A stretch of 49,211 bases of DNA from JANWHZ01 sp035758575 (GTDB lineage: Bacteria > Patescibacteriota > Saccharimonadia > Saccharimonadales > UBA4665). The notes beneath the pieces were generated by a model. It was not told the origin of the DNA, did no database searches, and saw nothing but the letters and a program-made list of their open reading frames with translations. Position numbers and translations under genes: made by a program. This document shows positions 26,989-35,909 of the stretch, in pieces (positions within the stretch are counted from its first letter, which is position 1; the number at the start of each line of letters is the position of its first letter). Location of the stretch: assembly GCA_035758575.1 (NCBI GenBank), contig DASTXH010000009.1, positions 1 through 49,211 of the forward strand, written 5' to 3'.

Positions 26989-26994
26989 TATACT
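26989..26994 (+). promoter_or_regulatory. -10 element of the GT4 gene, leaderless layout
   Basis: TATACT at 26989-26994 ends six bases before the ATG at 27001; TTCTCG at 26966-26971 is a weak -35 at 17 bases. This places the RNA start at or next to the start codon and supports 27001 over the in-frame ATG at 26962. Confidence 0.5.
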
Positions 26995-27000
26995 CTGAAT

Positions 27001-28152
27001 ATGTACCAAAAGCGACAGAAGCAGCCACGCCTAGTCGTGGCATTATACTACTATCATCCGTACGCCAGCGGGGTATCAATATATGCGAAACGTCTTGCGG
27101 AAGGGTTGACTCAGTCGGGCTATGCTGTGACGGTACTCACATCGCGGTATGACAAAGCGTTACCGAAGCGTGAATTAATTAATGGCGTGAAAGTTATCCG
27201 CCGTCCGGTGTGGTTTCGCTGGGGTAAGGGTGTTGCAATGCCGACATTCTGGTTAGACATGGTACTGCATGCGCGCAAGGCGGATTGCATTAATACGCAT
27301 TTGCCCTTGCCAGACTCGGGTTTGGCGGCGTTGTTTATCCCAAGGCGGAAAATGGTAACGACGTATCACTGTGACATCTATTTAGGCCCGGGCCTTATGG
27401 ACAGGTTAGTAGCCTTTGTATCAATAAGGCTTATGCGGCTCCAATTAGGGCGCTCCCGGGCAGTAGTGGCAACGACAAAAGACTATTTAATGCATAGTAT
27501 TATGAAGCAGTATATCAGTAAAACCGTCCCCATCTACCCGCCCATTAGTGATACTGAATTTATGCCGATTGATGGGCGTCCATTGTTCCGGCGTTTAGGC
27601 GTAGCGGATACTACCGTAAAGATTGGTTTCGTTGGTAGAATCGTTTACGAGAAAGGCATTAGCTATCTTCTCCAGTCAATACCCTACCTATCTACAAGAT
27701 TTCCGGACATTAAGGTAATTATCGTAGGAGACTACAAGAATGTCGCCGGCGGGAGTATTAAAGACCAGCTTGACCGTCACATTGCCGAGCATCCGGATAA
27801 GATCATATTCACCGGTTATCTTACTGATGTCGAAAGGAACCAGTTTTATTCAGGACTTGATGTGTTAGTGTTGCCCAGTATCGACCCATTGGAAGCCTTT
27901 GGGATGGTGCAGGTCGAAGCTATGCTATGTGGGGCTCCTGTAGTCGCCTCAGATCTTCCTGGTGTGCGAGAAGTCATACGAAAGACGGGCTTCGGTAGAA
28001 TCAGCAAAGTAAAAGATCCTAAGGATATCGCCCGGCAGATCGTAGAGGTCGTAACGCGTAAGGAACACTACAAGGCTCAGCGCGACGTCGTTGTCCGACA
28101 ATTCAGCGCTCAACGAGCCATTGAGGAATATATAACGTTGCTGTCGAATTAG
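27001..28152 (+). CDS. GT4 family glycosyltransferase
   Basis: The 383-residue enzyme begins MYQKRQKQPRLVVALYYYHP, with YASGVSIYAKRLAEGL as the N-terminal acceptor loop. FVGRIVYEKGISYLLQSI and LPSIDPLEAFGMVQVEAML (E-x7-E) are the donor-side motifs. It resembles phosphatidylinositol mannosyltransferase-like GT4 proteins, so a lipid acceptor is possible but unproven. A -10 six bases upstream suggests a leaderless mRNA. An IS30-type element is inserted about 60 bases after the stop and carries a terminator facing this gene. Confidence 0.87.
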   Translation: MYQKRQKQPRLVVALYYYHPYASGVSIYAKRLAEGLTQSGYAVTVLTSRYDKALPKRELINGVKVIRRPVWFRWGKGVAMPTFWLDMVLHARKADCINTHLPLPDSGLAALFIPRRKMVTTYHCDIYLGPGLMDRLVAFVSIRLMRLQLGRSRAVVATTKDYLMHSIMKQYISKTVPIYPPISDTEFMPIDGRPLFRRLGVADTTVKIGFVGRIVYEKGISYLLQSIPYLSTRFPDIKVIIVGDYKNVAGGSIKDQLDRHIAEHPDKIIFTGYLTDVERNQFYSGLDVLVLPSIDPLEAFGMVQVEAMLCGAPVVASDLPGVREVIRKTGFGRISKVKDPKDIARQIVEVVTRKEHYKAQRDVVVRQFSAQRAIEEYITLLSN

Positions 28153-28212
28153 CACCTCATGACCCATCATTCTGCTATATGTGTGCACTAAGTGCCCTGC
28201 CAGTAGCCCTCA

Positions 28213-28224
28213 AGTCGAACACCC
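28213..28224 (+). repeat. IS left terminal inverted repeat
   Basis: AGTCGAACACCC; an exact inverted copy is at 29240-29251. The adjacent TCA at 28210-28212 is duplicated on the other side. Confidence 0.88.
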
Positions 28225-28247
28225 GTCCCGCGTCAGCGGGACGTTTT
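28224..28247 (+). terminator. Intrinsic terminator inside the IS left end
   Basis: An eight-base stem CGTCCCGC/GCGGGACG (28224-28231 and 28236-28243) with loop GTCA is followed by TTTT-G-TTT. It would stop plus-strand transcripts coming from the GT4 gene before they enter the element antisense to the transposase. The transposase stop codon lies in the loop. Confidence 0.75.
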
Positions 28248-29224
28248 GTTTCTGCTGGCACGGTACTCCTCCAAGCACTCCCGTGGGGTCTTGTAATCCA
28301 AAATGCTCATGAACCGGCTGTTTAAGCGGGATGCAGCGAATGCCAGATACTCCTCGCCGTACTGGGAGATGTCCGAGCCTTTGGGGACATACTTCCTGAC
28401 CTGTTTGTTGTAGTTCTCGATGGTACCTTTCTGCCATGAAGCGTAGGGATGGCAGAAGTAGATAGGTACACCCAGTAGTGCTTCCAGCCGTTCGTGGTAA
28501 CGGAACAAGAGATCGTTGTCCAGAGTGACGGATGCAAGCTCTGGAAATGCACGCTGGATGTCGAGCAGAGCCTGTTCGACGTTGGCGATGGTCACTGGTA
28601 GGATCTTCCGTATGAACCCGTAGCGACTCTTTCTGTCTACGGCAGTGAGCAGGTATCCACTGCCGCTTTTGCCACTGACGATGAAGTCGGCCTCCAGGTC
28701 GCCCACCCGCTCTCTGTTAGTGATCACCGCTGGCCGGGAGTCGATGAAGGTCCGTTTCTCCAGCACTTCCACTGGTGGCCGCTTCTTTCTCCTCTGCCGT
28801 TGCTGGCCAGCCTTGAGTACCTTCAGTTCGTACTCCAGTTTCCGGCCATAAACTGAACGGATGTATTTCTCGATGGTGTCACGGCAGACGTAGGGTAGCC
28901 CATCCAGCCCCGTCGCCAGCCTCCCAGTAATGGCAGCCGGGGACTGCTGGTTGAGCAGTTCACGCTCGATGAAGGCTTGCAGCGCCTGGTTCCGAACGAT
29001 GCTCATGCCCTGGTACTTGGCAGCCTTTCTCTTGGCGTAGGCTTTCTGGTGGGCTTTGGTTGGGACGTAGGCATCGGCTACCGTGTTGTGCTTGAGCTCA
29101 TAGCTGATGGTCGAGACGGAGCGGTTCAGAGCCTTCGCAATGGCCCGCAGGGAGTAGCCTTTGTCCCGAAGGACAAACAGCTCATTCCGCTCATCTTTGC
29201 TGAGGTGGGAGTAGCTTTTTTCAT
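28233..29224 (-). CDS. IS30-family transposase (start needs a frame change)
   Basis: The protein has an N-terminal helix-turn-helix (SYSHLSKDERNELFVLRDKG, then SLRAIAKALNRSVSTISYEL) and a DDE core: VGDLEADFIVSGKSG with the first Asp, VTLDNDLLF with the second, and HPYASWQKGTIENYN with Glu. The only ATG ahead of the HTH (29224) is in a different frame; a minus-one slip on the run of six A after it would join them. An in-frame TGA lies just upstream at 29231, so no other ATG is available before MSIVRN at 29006, which would lack the DNA-binding domain. Expression by slippage or from a non-standard start is inferred. Confidence 0.82.
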
Positions 29225-29239
29225 GATCTCAGCATACCT

Positions 29240-29251
29240 GGGTGTTCGACT
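29240..29251 (-). repeat. IS right terminal inverted repeat
   Basis: GGGTGTTCGACT, the exact inverse of 28213-28224. It is followed by the TCA target duplication at 29252-29254. Confidence 0.88.
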
Positions 29252-29338
29252 TCAAAACAGCATTTGGGTGCGCTTCTTGTTCCGCTAGGCTATTTTTTCT
29301 TGTATGATGAGGTATACGTACTCATACGTGTTGCATCT

Positions 29339-30202
29339 ATGTCATTAAACCCTCGACCGTATATTCGATTAATGCGCACCAAGCACTATCTTAAGAATGT
29401 GCTAGTCTTCTTGCCGTTGGTCTTTGGCGGTTATCTTTTGAACGAGCAGTATTTGATGCGGTCGATATACTCGTTCTTAGCTTTTTCATTCGTCGCCTCT
29501 GCAGTATATGTGGTGAATGACTTAAACGACCGGCATTTGGACGCGCTTCACCCGAAGAAGAAGTACCGGCCTATAGCCGCAGGCGAAATAGGAGTGCCGC
29601 AGGCGATCATTTTTGCGATAATGCTGCTCCTGGTGGCTGCCATCTGTCAGTATTTTGCCCATGTAACATTTGCAAGTGTCGGCTTCCTGGTGTTCTATTT
29701 TGTCATTAATATTTTCTATAGCTTCGGCCTTAAAAATATCCCTATCGTTGATGTCGCCATCTTATCGCTTGGCTTTGTGGTCCGTGTGCTATATGGTGGA
29801 TCTTCAGTAGGCATTGAGGTATCGAAGTGGTTGTATCTGGCGATATTGGCGTTTTCGTTTTACCTTAGCCTCGGCAAGCGCCGCAATGAAATCCGTGCTA
29901 ACGGTTTCAAGACGCGTAAAGTTAATAAGTTCTACACGCAGGAGTTTCTTGATAAAAACATGTATGTCTGTCTGGGGCTAACCATTGTGTATTATTCACT
30001 CTGGGCGATTGATCCAGTGCAGACTCGCCATCTTTTGTATCTTACGATTCCCCTAGTGATAATTATCGCAATGGCGTATAGCTTGACTATAGAGGGGGCT
30101 AAGTCTGACGGTGATCCCGTAAGCGTCTTGCTTGGTAATAGGCCACTTATGGCGCTAGTCGGCTCCTACGGCATACTTATGCTGTGGTTGATGTATCGGT
30201 GA
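29339..30202 (+). CDS. UbiA-family prenyltransferase, decaprenyl-phosphate phosphoribosyltransferase-like
   Basis: The start is the ATG at 29339 (MSLNPRPYIRLMRTKHYLKN, 287 residues). The in-frame TTG at 29264 adds an unconserved leader close to the IS. The protein has about nine membrane helices and the aspartate motif VNDLNDRHLDALHPKKKYRP (N-D-x2-D-x3-D). RTKHYLKNVLVFLPLVFGG is characteristic of the subgroup that includes the mycobacterial enzyme joining PRPP to decaprenyl phosphate. Other UbiA enzymes prenylate quinone or haem precursors, which is unlikely here. A HAD phosphatase follows after one base, a pairing common in this subgroup and sometimes found fused. Confidence 0.87.
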   Translation: MSLNPRPYIRLMRTKHYLKNVLVFLPLVFGGYLLNEQYLMRSIYSFLAFSFVASAVYVVNDLNDRHLDALHPKKKYRPIAAGEIGVPQAIIFAIMLLLVAAICQYFAHVTFASVGFLVFYFVINIFYSFGLKNIPIVDVAILSLGFVVRVLYGGSSVGIEVSKWLYLAILAFSFYLSLGKRRNEIRANGFKTRKVNKFYTQEFLDKNMYVCLGLTIVYYSLWAIDPVQTRHLLYLTIPLVIIIAMAYSLTIEGAKSDGDPVSVLLGNRPLMALVGSYGILMLWLMYR

Positions 30203-30212
30203 TGTGCAGACT

Positions 30213-30815
30213 ATGAATATCGCAGTTTTTGACTTTGACAAAACAATTTACGCTGGGGACAGCACGGTAGACTTTTATTTCTTTTGCTTGTCGCGCAACC
30301 CGAGTATTCTCAGGTACGTGCCTTTGCAATGCTGGCATATACTTCGCTTTAAGTTGGGCCTTGAAACCCGGACGGCTATGAAGAGTGCTTTTCTAATTTT
30401 CTTAAAAGATATTGTCCATATCGAAAAATACGTGACGGATTTTTGGCTGCAACAGGAGAGCAAGATAAAGCCATGGTATCTCGAAAAAGCACACGGTACC
30501 CATGTGATTATTTCAGCCTCGCCGCAGTTCCTCTTAAAGCCTGTCTGCGACAAATTGCATGCAATACTTATAGCCACCAACGTCGACGCTAAGACCGGAC
30601 GCATCGTTGGTGCTAATTGTTATGGTGGTGAAAAGGTTGTACGGTTGCGGAAAGAAATCAAAGATGCACGGGTAATTGCTGCATATAGCGATAGCCGTTC
30701 TGATTCCCCACTGCTAGCCTTGGCCGATTCTGCGTATGCCGTAAAAGGACACACTATTTTACCTTGGGACGAGTATTGGGCGTTGCCTAGGCTTCGACGG
30801 ATGTTGTTGCGTTAG
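30213..30815 (+). CDS. HAD-superfamily phosphatase (HAD-IB/SerB-like)
   Basis: The ATG at 30213 gives 200 residues beginning MNIAVFDFDKTIYAGDST, with the catalytic Asp pair in DFDKT (motif I). VIISASPQFLLKPV is motif II, GGEKVVRLRKEI supplies the motif III lysine, and AYSDSRSDSPLLALADSAYA is motif IV. A GTG at 30204 is an alternative start. In this position it may remove the 5-phosphate from polyprenyl-phosphoryl-5-phosphoribose made by the UbiA-like enzyme. The 3' end overlaps the convergent methyltransferase gene by 29 bases. Confidence 0.87.
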   Translation: MNIAVFDFDKTIYAGDSTVDFYFFCLSRNPSILRYVPLQCWHILRFKLGLETRTAMKSAFLIFLKDIVHIEKYVTDFWLQQESKIKPWYLEKAHGTHVIISASPQFLLKPVCDKLHAILIATNVDAKTGRIVGANCYGGEKVVRLRKEIKDARVIAAYSDSRSDSPLLALADSAYAVKGHTILPWDEYWALPRLRRMLLR

Positions 30816-31479
30816 CAGTCTGTTGCTTTTGGACGAGCAGGAAGTAGTGCGGGTAGACGAGTATTTGTTTCGTACGGGCCTCAAGGGTAGTAAACCCTAG
30901 CGATTCAAGTAATCGTCTTGCATCGTCAAAACCAATCTCATGGCCGAATTCTTGGGCAAAGATTAAGTCGTGTATTTTGTTGCATAGCACAAAGGGCGAA
31001 CTGCGGTTAATGTCTTTGAACATAAGTTTGGCGCCCGGCTTCATCTTGTCGTAGAGCTGTCGCATAAAAGAGCTTCGGATGTTTTGAGGTATATGGTGGT
31101 AGACGTCGATCATGTAGACCAAGTCGTAGTTTGCGACATCCTCCGGAATCACGTTGCCGTCAAAGAGAGAAAATGTAATATCTTTTTGCGGAGTGAAATC
31201 GGCGTTGATTTTTCGGGCATTATCTATAAGGCTTTGGTCGATTTCAATGCCATGAATAGACTCCACATCCGTGAACTTTGCGAGCAGGGCACAGAATTGT
31301 CCTGATCCGCAGCCAATATCGTAGGCGCTTTTCTGTGACTGGGCATATGCAAGAAGCTCGTCGAATGGACAGACGAAAGGACGGTATTTAATTTTTATCT
31401 TCTGCAAGAAAGTGGCATTTGCCGTTGTGCCGGCCAAGAAGTCGACTATGGCTGCGTTATTTACGGCCTGATCTTCCAT
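30787..31479 (-). CDS. SAM-dependent methyltransferase
   Basis: The ATG at 31479 (MEDQAVNNAAIVDFLAG, 230 residues) has AGGAGAGG about 6 bases upstream; the longer frame to 31581 would start ahead of the promoter. SAYDIGCGSGQFCALLAKF is motif I, HGIEIDQSLID supplies the acidic ribose contact, and YMIDVYHHIPQNIRSSFM is motif II. The remainder fits small-molecule or lipid methyltransferases of the Methyltransf_23/25 type. It is on the opposite strand to its neighbours. A TATAAT box (31512-31507) overlaps the inverted repeat TACGCT-AATA-AGCGTA, suggesting repression. Confidence 0.85.
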   Translation of the reverse strand: MEDQAVNNAAIVDFLAGTTANATFLQKIKIKYRPFVCPFDELLAYAQSQKSAYDIGCGSGQFCALLAKFTDVESIHGIEIDQSLIDNARKINADFTPQKDITFSLFDGNVIPEDVANYDLVYMIDVYHHIPQNIRSSFMRQLYDKMKPGAKLMFKDINRSSPFVLCNKIHDLIFAQEFGHEIGFDDARRLLESLGFTTLEARTKQILVYPHYFLLVQKQQTANATTSVEA

Positions 31480-31506
31480 GCTACCTCTCCTACAATCATC
31501 CTTTCC

Positions 31507-31526
31507 ATTATACGCTAATAAGCGTA
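31507..31526 (-). promoter_or_regulatory. -10 box with overlapping inverted repeat
   Basis: On the minus strand TATAAT lies at 31512-31507. TACGCT (31511-31516) and AGCGTA (31521-31526) form a six-base inverted repeat with a four-base spacer that overlaps the -10. The methyltransferase start is 28 bases downstream, with a good ribosome site. No convincing -35 is seen. Confidence 0.5.
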
Positions 31527-31599
31527 AGGGTGAAAAGTGATGTGCAATAATTGATGAAGAAATCGTACTGTTACTATACAATTAAGTTAGAGTAATTAT

Positions 31600-33477
31600 A
31601 TGCATGGTGTATTGTTTTTTCTGATCTGGGGTATCTTAAGCATCTTAATGTTGTGTAGCTTTGATATGCTATCATGGTCGCTTGGTAGGCGAGGGTGGCA
31701 GCGTTTCCTCAGTACCTTTCTTCTTTTCTATGCTCAGATGCTGCTTACGGAATTTACCTTAGGTTTAACGGCTATTTTGACGCGGCTGACAGTGCTTTCT
31801 CTAAATCTACTCGTGACAGGAGTGACAGTGCTATGGGTGACCCGCGGATGGAGGTCACTCTGGCGGTTATACGTCCGCAGCTGCGTTAATAGCATTCGCC
31901 AAGTAGCGAGTGAGTTACTACAAGACCCACTATGTCTCGCACTGTATGCCATTGGGGCAGGGCTGATACTATGGATTATCTTCTTAGGGGTTCTATTCCC
32001 GGTAACTGATATAGATGGTAACGCCTACCATATGACGTTTGTCGCCCAGGCAATACAGAGTCACAGTATATATGATGCCCCTACCAGCATCACTTGGCTG
32101 ACCGGTTACCCGAAGGGCGCTGAGCTGATGCAGCTATGGAGCGTCATTATTACCCATCGAGACCTTGTAGCAGATCTTACGCAAGTGCCTTTTATATTCT
32201 TGGGGGTCGTGTCGCTGTACGCCCTTTCGCGTCGGCTGGGTGTACGAAAGCGTGATGCGCGGTTCGCCTCATTGCTCTTTTTGTTTATACCAATTGTTAT
32301 TAATCAGGCGAAGACAACGTATATCGATATCATACTCTGTTCACTGTTTTTTGCGGCCTTGGCCATAGCGACTAAACGGAGGCCATCACGTTTAGACCTG
32401 ATATTGGAGGGCATCGTTTTCTCACTCATCTTATCGGTAAAGTCTACAGGGCTATTATTCGTTTGTGCCTGTCTGCCGTTTTTGGTGGCAAATATATTGA
32501 AGCTCGAGCAGGGGAGAGTGTTGCCGGCCTATAAAGAGTATACAAAGAAGCTTTCGCTGGTAGCCGCCCCGGTCGCGTTTGGGGTGTACTGGTACATAAA
32601 GGATTGGGTCCTGTACCACTCGCCGTTATACCCGTTCGGCTTGAAAGTAGCTGGACTGCAACTTTTTCCTGGCAGAAGTTTCCAAGAGTTTATTGCTGGC
32701 GCATTTTCTAATGCTTCTATACTGCCGAGCGGCAAGCTTTCGCGCGTCTGGTTCGTATGGACTGAACAGAAGGACTGGTTCGGCTGTATGTATAACTATG
32801 ACGCCACGTTTTCAGGTCTCGGGCCTATGTGGTTCGTGCTCCTACTGCCGTCAATTATCGTCGGTATTGTAATTGGGTTGTATCGTCGGAACTATCTGCT
32901 GTTGGCAGTTCTCCTAGTGGTAGGAGCTGTCTTCCTTGCATATCCTGCAGATTTCTATACTCGATATACTATGTTTATTGTCCTCATCGGGATTATTTGT
33001 TTCGGTTTTGCCAGTTCTGTCCTTGGCGAACCGGTCAGGACGTTCATGCGTTTATTCGCATTACTCCTAGCGTTGAATGTAATTGGCACGACATTCACGC
33101 TATGCAACTTTACGCCGGCAGTAATCCGCGACCAGATAGTTAGCTTCCGTCAGGGCAATCCTCGTGCAGGTGTGGCGTATACCAATGCGGTAGGCAACGC
33201 ATATAGGTTCATACAGGGTAACGTACGATCGGGCGAGGTTGTGGCATACGATTCTTCGCCGTATCTTATCTACCCTTTATGGCGTTCTGATTACAAAAAT
33301 AAGGTAGAGTATATTCCTGGTACGCAGCGTAGTACATGGCTCCATGATGTCCGGCAGGCGCAGGTAAAATATATATTTACAAATCTCGCTAGCAAAGAGC
33401 ACAAGTGGTTACAGGGAGCACCGGGATTTACATCGGTATATAAGGATGGGATGTATGAAATTTATGAAGCTCAATAG
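31600..33477 (+). CDS. GT-C-like multispan membrane glycosyltransferase, copy 2
   Basis: The 625-residue paralogue of the protein at 25051-26892 shares its whole architecture: FDMLSWSLGRRGWQRFLSTF at the start (copy 1: FSFSLKRRGWKRFASTF), FPVTDIDGNAYHMTFVAQ, TSITWLTGYPKGAELMQLW, VWTEQKDWFGCMYNYD and a soluble C-terminus ending YKDGMYEIYEAQ. About 12 membrane segments are predicted. The acidic loop facing the cell exterior fits a polyprenyl-phosphate-sugar-dependent transferase. The last 23 bases overlap a tiny membrane-protein gene, as in copy 1. Upstream elements are weak. Confidence 0.8.
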   Translation: MHGVLFFLIWGILSILMLCSFDMLSWSLGRRGWQRFLSTFLLFYAQMLLTEFTLGLTAILTRLTVLSLNLLVTGVTVLWVTRGWRSLWRLYVRSCVNSIRQVASELLQDPLCLALYAIGAGLILWIIFLGVLFPVTDIDGNAYHMTFVAQAIQSHSIYDAPTSITWLTGYPKGAELMQLWSVIITHRDLVADLTQVPFIFLGVVSLYALSRRLGVRKRDARFASLLFLFIPIVINQAKTTYIDIILCSLFFAALAIATKRRPSRLDLILEGIVFSLILSVKSTGLLFVCACLPFLVANILKLEQGRVLPAYKEYTKKLSLVAAPVAFGVYWYIKDWVLYHSPLYPFGLKVAGLQLFPGRSFQEFIAGAFSNASILPSGKLSRVWFVWTEQKDWFGCMYNYDATFSGLGPMWFVLLLPSIIVGIVIGLYRRNYLLLAVLLVVGAVFLAYPADFYTRYTMFIVLIGIICFGFASSVLGEPVRTFMRLFALLLALNVIGTTFTLCNFTPAVIRDQIVSFRQGNPRAGVAYTNAVGNAYRFIQGNVRSGEVVAYDSSPYLIYPLWRSDYKNKVEYIPGTQRSTWLHDVRQAQVKYIFTNLASKEHKWLQGAPGFTSVYKDGMYEIYEAQ

Positions 33478-33640
33478 GATGGCGCTACTTTGCTGGGCCT
33501 ATTGTGCTCTCGTCCTAGTATTTGCGTTCATGTATTTTATCGTATATAGAACAGATAGCCGAGTTGCTTGGTATACTGAAATGCATAATCAGAGTGAGAA
33601 TCTTGTCTTAGAAATTCAGAAAATGTTTAATATTAAGTAA
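33455..33640 (+). CDS. Tiny single-span membrane protein, partner of GT-C-like protein, copy 2
   Basis: The ATG at 33455 (MKFMKLNRMALLCW, 61 residues) follows AAGGA by 8 bases; an earlier in-frame ATG at 33446 sits on the ribosome site. One hydrophobic segment (ALLCWAYCALVLVFAFMYFI) is followed by VYRTDSRVAWYTEMHNQSEN. The match to copy 1 covers the helix end and the T-x-SR-x-A-x-Y segment. The gene overlaps the GT-C-like gene by 23 bases. Unlike copy 1, no flippase gene follows; the next gene is convergent. Function unknown, probably a subunit of the GT-C protein. Confidence 0.72.
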   Translation: MKFMKLNRMALLCWAYCALVLVFAFMYFIVYRTDSRVAWYTEMHNQSENLVLEIQKMFNIK

Positions 33641-33649
33641 GCGGGATTG

Positions 33650-35908
33650 TTAGAGCGTCATATTCAGTGTGCCGCCAAGTGTCAGGTATCTGCCGCTCGG
33701 TATATTAATAGAGGCCCAGATTGTGTACGGTCCGGGCTTGTCAAAAGTGACGGTACCAGACAAAGAAACCGTATCTCCGCTTTGTCCTGCTGGTGCGAGT
33801 GATCCCGGACCCTGCCAGGTTGCGTCATAGTTGTAGACTCCGTAGTACCGTATGGGAATACCGATCGCATTGTACCTAATCGCACGTGGTTCGTTGTTCC
33901 GAATGGTTACGCTAACGGGTACACTTTGGCCTATGGTTGGCTTGGAGCCGCCGTTGACGCTTAATGGACTAACAAAGGTTACACTTGGGATATGAGGATA
34001 TAGAGTGAATCCTAGGGAATTATAGTGAATATATGTTCCTTGATAGTTGATGACCACCCATGCGTAAAAGTTTCGTGTGTCCGATATGTTGGTGGTGAAT
34101 GTGGTAAAAGACTTCTCCTCACCAGCTGCGAAGCTGATGGGGCCGACCCATCCAAGATCATTATTTACGGAGCTTGTAGGACTGCCATATCTTCCGGCAA
34201 CGCCGACAGCATTGAGCGTCATAGGAATGCCCGAATCATTTTTAAGAGAGAATTTAACGACGACGTCTTCACCAAGTGCAGGGGTGGCATCGGGTGTCTC
34301 GATGTATGTGAGACTGAACTTAGGGACTGCCGGTGCGGTGCTAAGGTTGATGTTATCAGACAATGATAGATACTGGTTGCCTATTAGGCCCGCTACCCAA
34401 GCGGTGTACGGGCCGGGTTTATCAAACGTTACGCTGCCGGAAATAGTCTGGGTGGCGCCGGATGCGATGCTGACGGGTGATGCCGACCAGGCAGTGTCGT
34501 AGTTGTAGCGGCTGTAGTACCGAACGGGTATACCCAGGGTACCGAACTGGATGGCGTGGCTCTCATTGTTCTTAATAGTTGCCGAAAGTGTGCCCGTTTG
34601 GCTGGCAATAGGGTTGGTGAGAGTAGAAGACAGGGCGCTCGTAATGGTTATATTGGGGTTGTGGGCATTCATTTGCGCGCCCCAATTGTTGTAGTGGGTG
34701 TAGATACCTTCGCGCATGACAGCAGGCCATGCATATAAAGCGCCAGTGTCCTGAACCAGGCTCGTAAAGGTAAACTGCTGTGATGCATTTGCCGCAAGTG
34801 TCACGGGGCCCTGCCACCCAAAGTCTCGGTTGGTAGCGCTCGTCGGACTGCCGAGCCGTCCGACCACACCTACAGCGTCCAGCGTAACGGAGAATGGATA
34901 GGTATTAGTAAGTGTAAATACATATTGTACGGTCTCACCGCGGGCTGGCGTAGGGTCAGGCTGGGTATTATTGGTCATGGTAATACCGCTGGTGGCGGAG
35001 GTGGTAGGGCCAAACCAGTTCGTAAAGTTCGTTACGAACAAGTCTTGGCCATGCAAGTGCGGTGTGTAATCAAAGAGTGCAGCAGTTGCGCCGTTTGTCA
35101 TCGTTACTACAGTACTGCCGTCTATAACGTACTGGCCGCTGTGCGATACGTACGGGTCGTTGGCGTGGCTGGCTTGATCGGGGCACAGATAGTATGGTCC
35201 GCCAGCCACATCGTAGCCGCTATAACAAAAGCCAAGATCGTCGGAATTGTCCCAGTTTGGTTTATTTATGTACCAGTTATTCAGGCCTTCCGCGCGGTGC
35301 CGGTTGAACGTGAACGACCATGCGGCGCCAATAATCTGTTTCGAGAAATTCTCATCGGCAGCTTTGCAGTAACCGGGACAATTGTAGCCGAGGGCTATAT
35401 TGATACAGCCGCCTGAGTAGGGACAGGCATAGGTGCAGGTGGTTGAATGGCCGTTCACGGTACAGGTGAATGTCTTGCCTGAGGCGGGCGCGTCTGCCTG
35501 TGGCCAGCTGGGATTCGGGTTGTTGGGATAGCAGCCTGCTGATCCGGTAACAAGGCTCTGTTCTTTCTGTAGTGTCGCCAATATAACCTGTGGGTTTATG
35601 CCGTACGCTTGGGCCGCATCATGGATAACGGTGCCCGCGCTCACATTCCCGCCAAACAAGAAACCTTGCGAGGGATTGTAGCCGGTGGGATCGGGTGAGG
35701 TAAAGCCGCTATTGGAGCTAATGCAGCTATTCGGGAACGAATTGAGGAATGTGTCTATCTGATTAGCATCCATCGCATTGGCGTTGTCAAAAACGGCATC
35801 GTCGATAACATTGTTGTAGTTGGCTGTAAGCGCGCTTGCGCCCCCCTGGAAGCCAATGATGCTCGCAATGAAGATGGTGAAGCCGACGCCAAATAGCTTT
35901 CTCTTCAT
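33650..35908 (-). CDS. Secreted lysozyme-like protein with paired Ig-like repeats
   Basis: The 752-residue protein has a signal peptide (residues 1-26, MKRKLFGVGFTIFIASIIGF then GGASA). Residues about 30-300 form a cysteine-rich domain (10 Cys, presumably disulfides) resembling lytic-transglycosylase-like regions of actinobacterial surface proteins: NAMDANQIDTFLNSF and INPQVILATLQKEQSLV, with E116 as candidate catalytic residue. Two homologous units follow (about 308-525 and 531-752), each with two beta-sandwich parts marked by AVGV(V/A)GR-x-GSPTS, TFDKPGPYT and (L/A)GIP(V/I)RYY. There is no C-terminal anchor. It follows its membrane partner after one base. A role in cutting or binding a cell wall, its own or a host's, is inferred. 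Confidence 0.78.
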   Translation of the reverse strand: MKRKLFGVGFTIFIASIIGFQGGASALTANYNNVIDDAVFDNANAMDANQIDTFLNSFPNSCISSNSGFTSPDPTGYNPSQGFLFGGNVSAGTVIHDAAQAYGINPQVILATLQKEQSLVTGSAGCYPNNPNPSWPQADAPASGKTFTCTVNGHSTTCTYACPYSGGCINIALGYNCPGYCKAADENFSKQIIGAAWSFTFNRHRAEGLNNWYINKPNWDNSDDLGFCYSGYDVAGGPYYLCPDQASHANDPYVSHSGQYVIDGSTVVTMTNGATAALFDYTPHLHGQDLFVTNFTNWFGPTTSATSGITMTNNTQPDPTPARGETVQYVFTLTNTYPFSVTLDAVGVVGRLGSPTSATNRDFGWQGPVTLAANASQQFTFTSLVQDTGALYAWPAVMREGIYTHYNNWGAQMNAHNPNITITSALSSTLTNPIASQTGTLSATIKNNESHAIQFGTLGIPVRYYSRYNYDTAWSASPVSIASGATQTISGSVTFDKPGPYTAWVAGLIGNQYLSLSDNINLSTAPAVPKFSLTYIETPDATPALGEDVVVKFSLKNDSGIPMTLNAVGVAGRYGSPTSSVNNDLGWVGPISFAAGEEKSFTTFTTNISDTRNFYAWVVINYQGTYIHYNSLGFTLYPHIPSVTFVSPLSVNGGSKPTIGQSVPVSVTIRNNEPRAIRYNAIGIPIRYYGVYNYDATWQGPGSLAPAGQSGDTVSLSGTVTFDKPGPYTIWASINIPSGRYLTLGGTLNMTL

Positions 35909-35909
35909 G

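Larger units (their letters stand above)
28213..29251 (-). mobile_element. IS30-family insertion sequence
   Basis: The element is 1039 bp. Its ends are perfect 12-base inverted repeats: AGTCGAACACCC at 28213-28224 and its complement at 29240-29251. It is flanked by TCA on both sides (28210-28212 and 29252-29254), consistent with a 3-base target duplication. It lies between the GT4 gene and the ubiA-like gene and does not break a recognisable gene. Intact ends and duplication suggest a recent insertion. It holds one transposase gene on the minus strand and a strong plus-strand terminator at its left end. Confidence 0.88.

Noticed and set aside
34925..35416. Plus-strand frame of 163 codons opposite the secreted repeat protein
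   Set aside because: It lies wholly within a gene with a clear signal peptide and repeats, and shows no recognisable domain.
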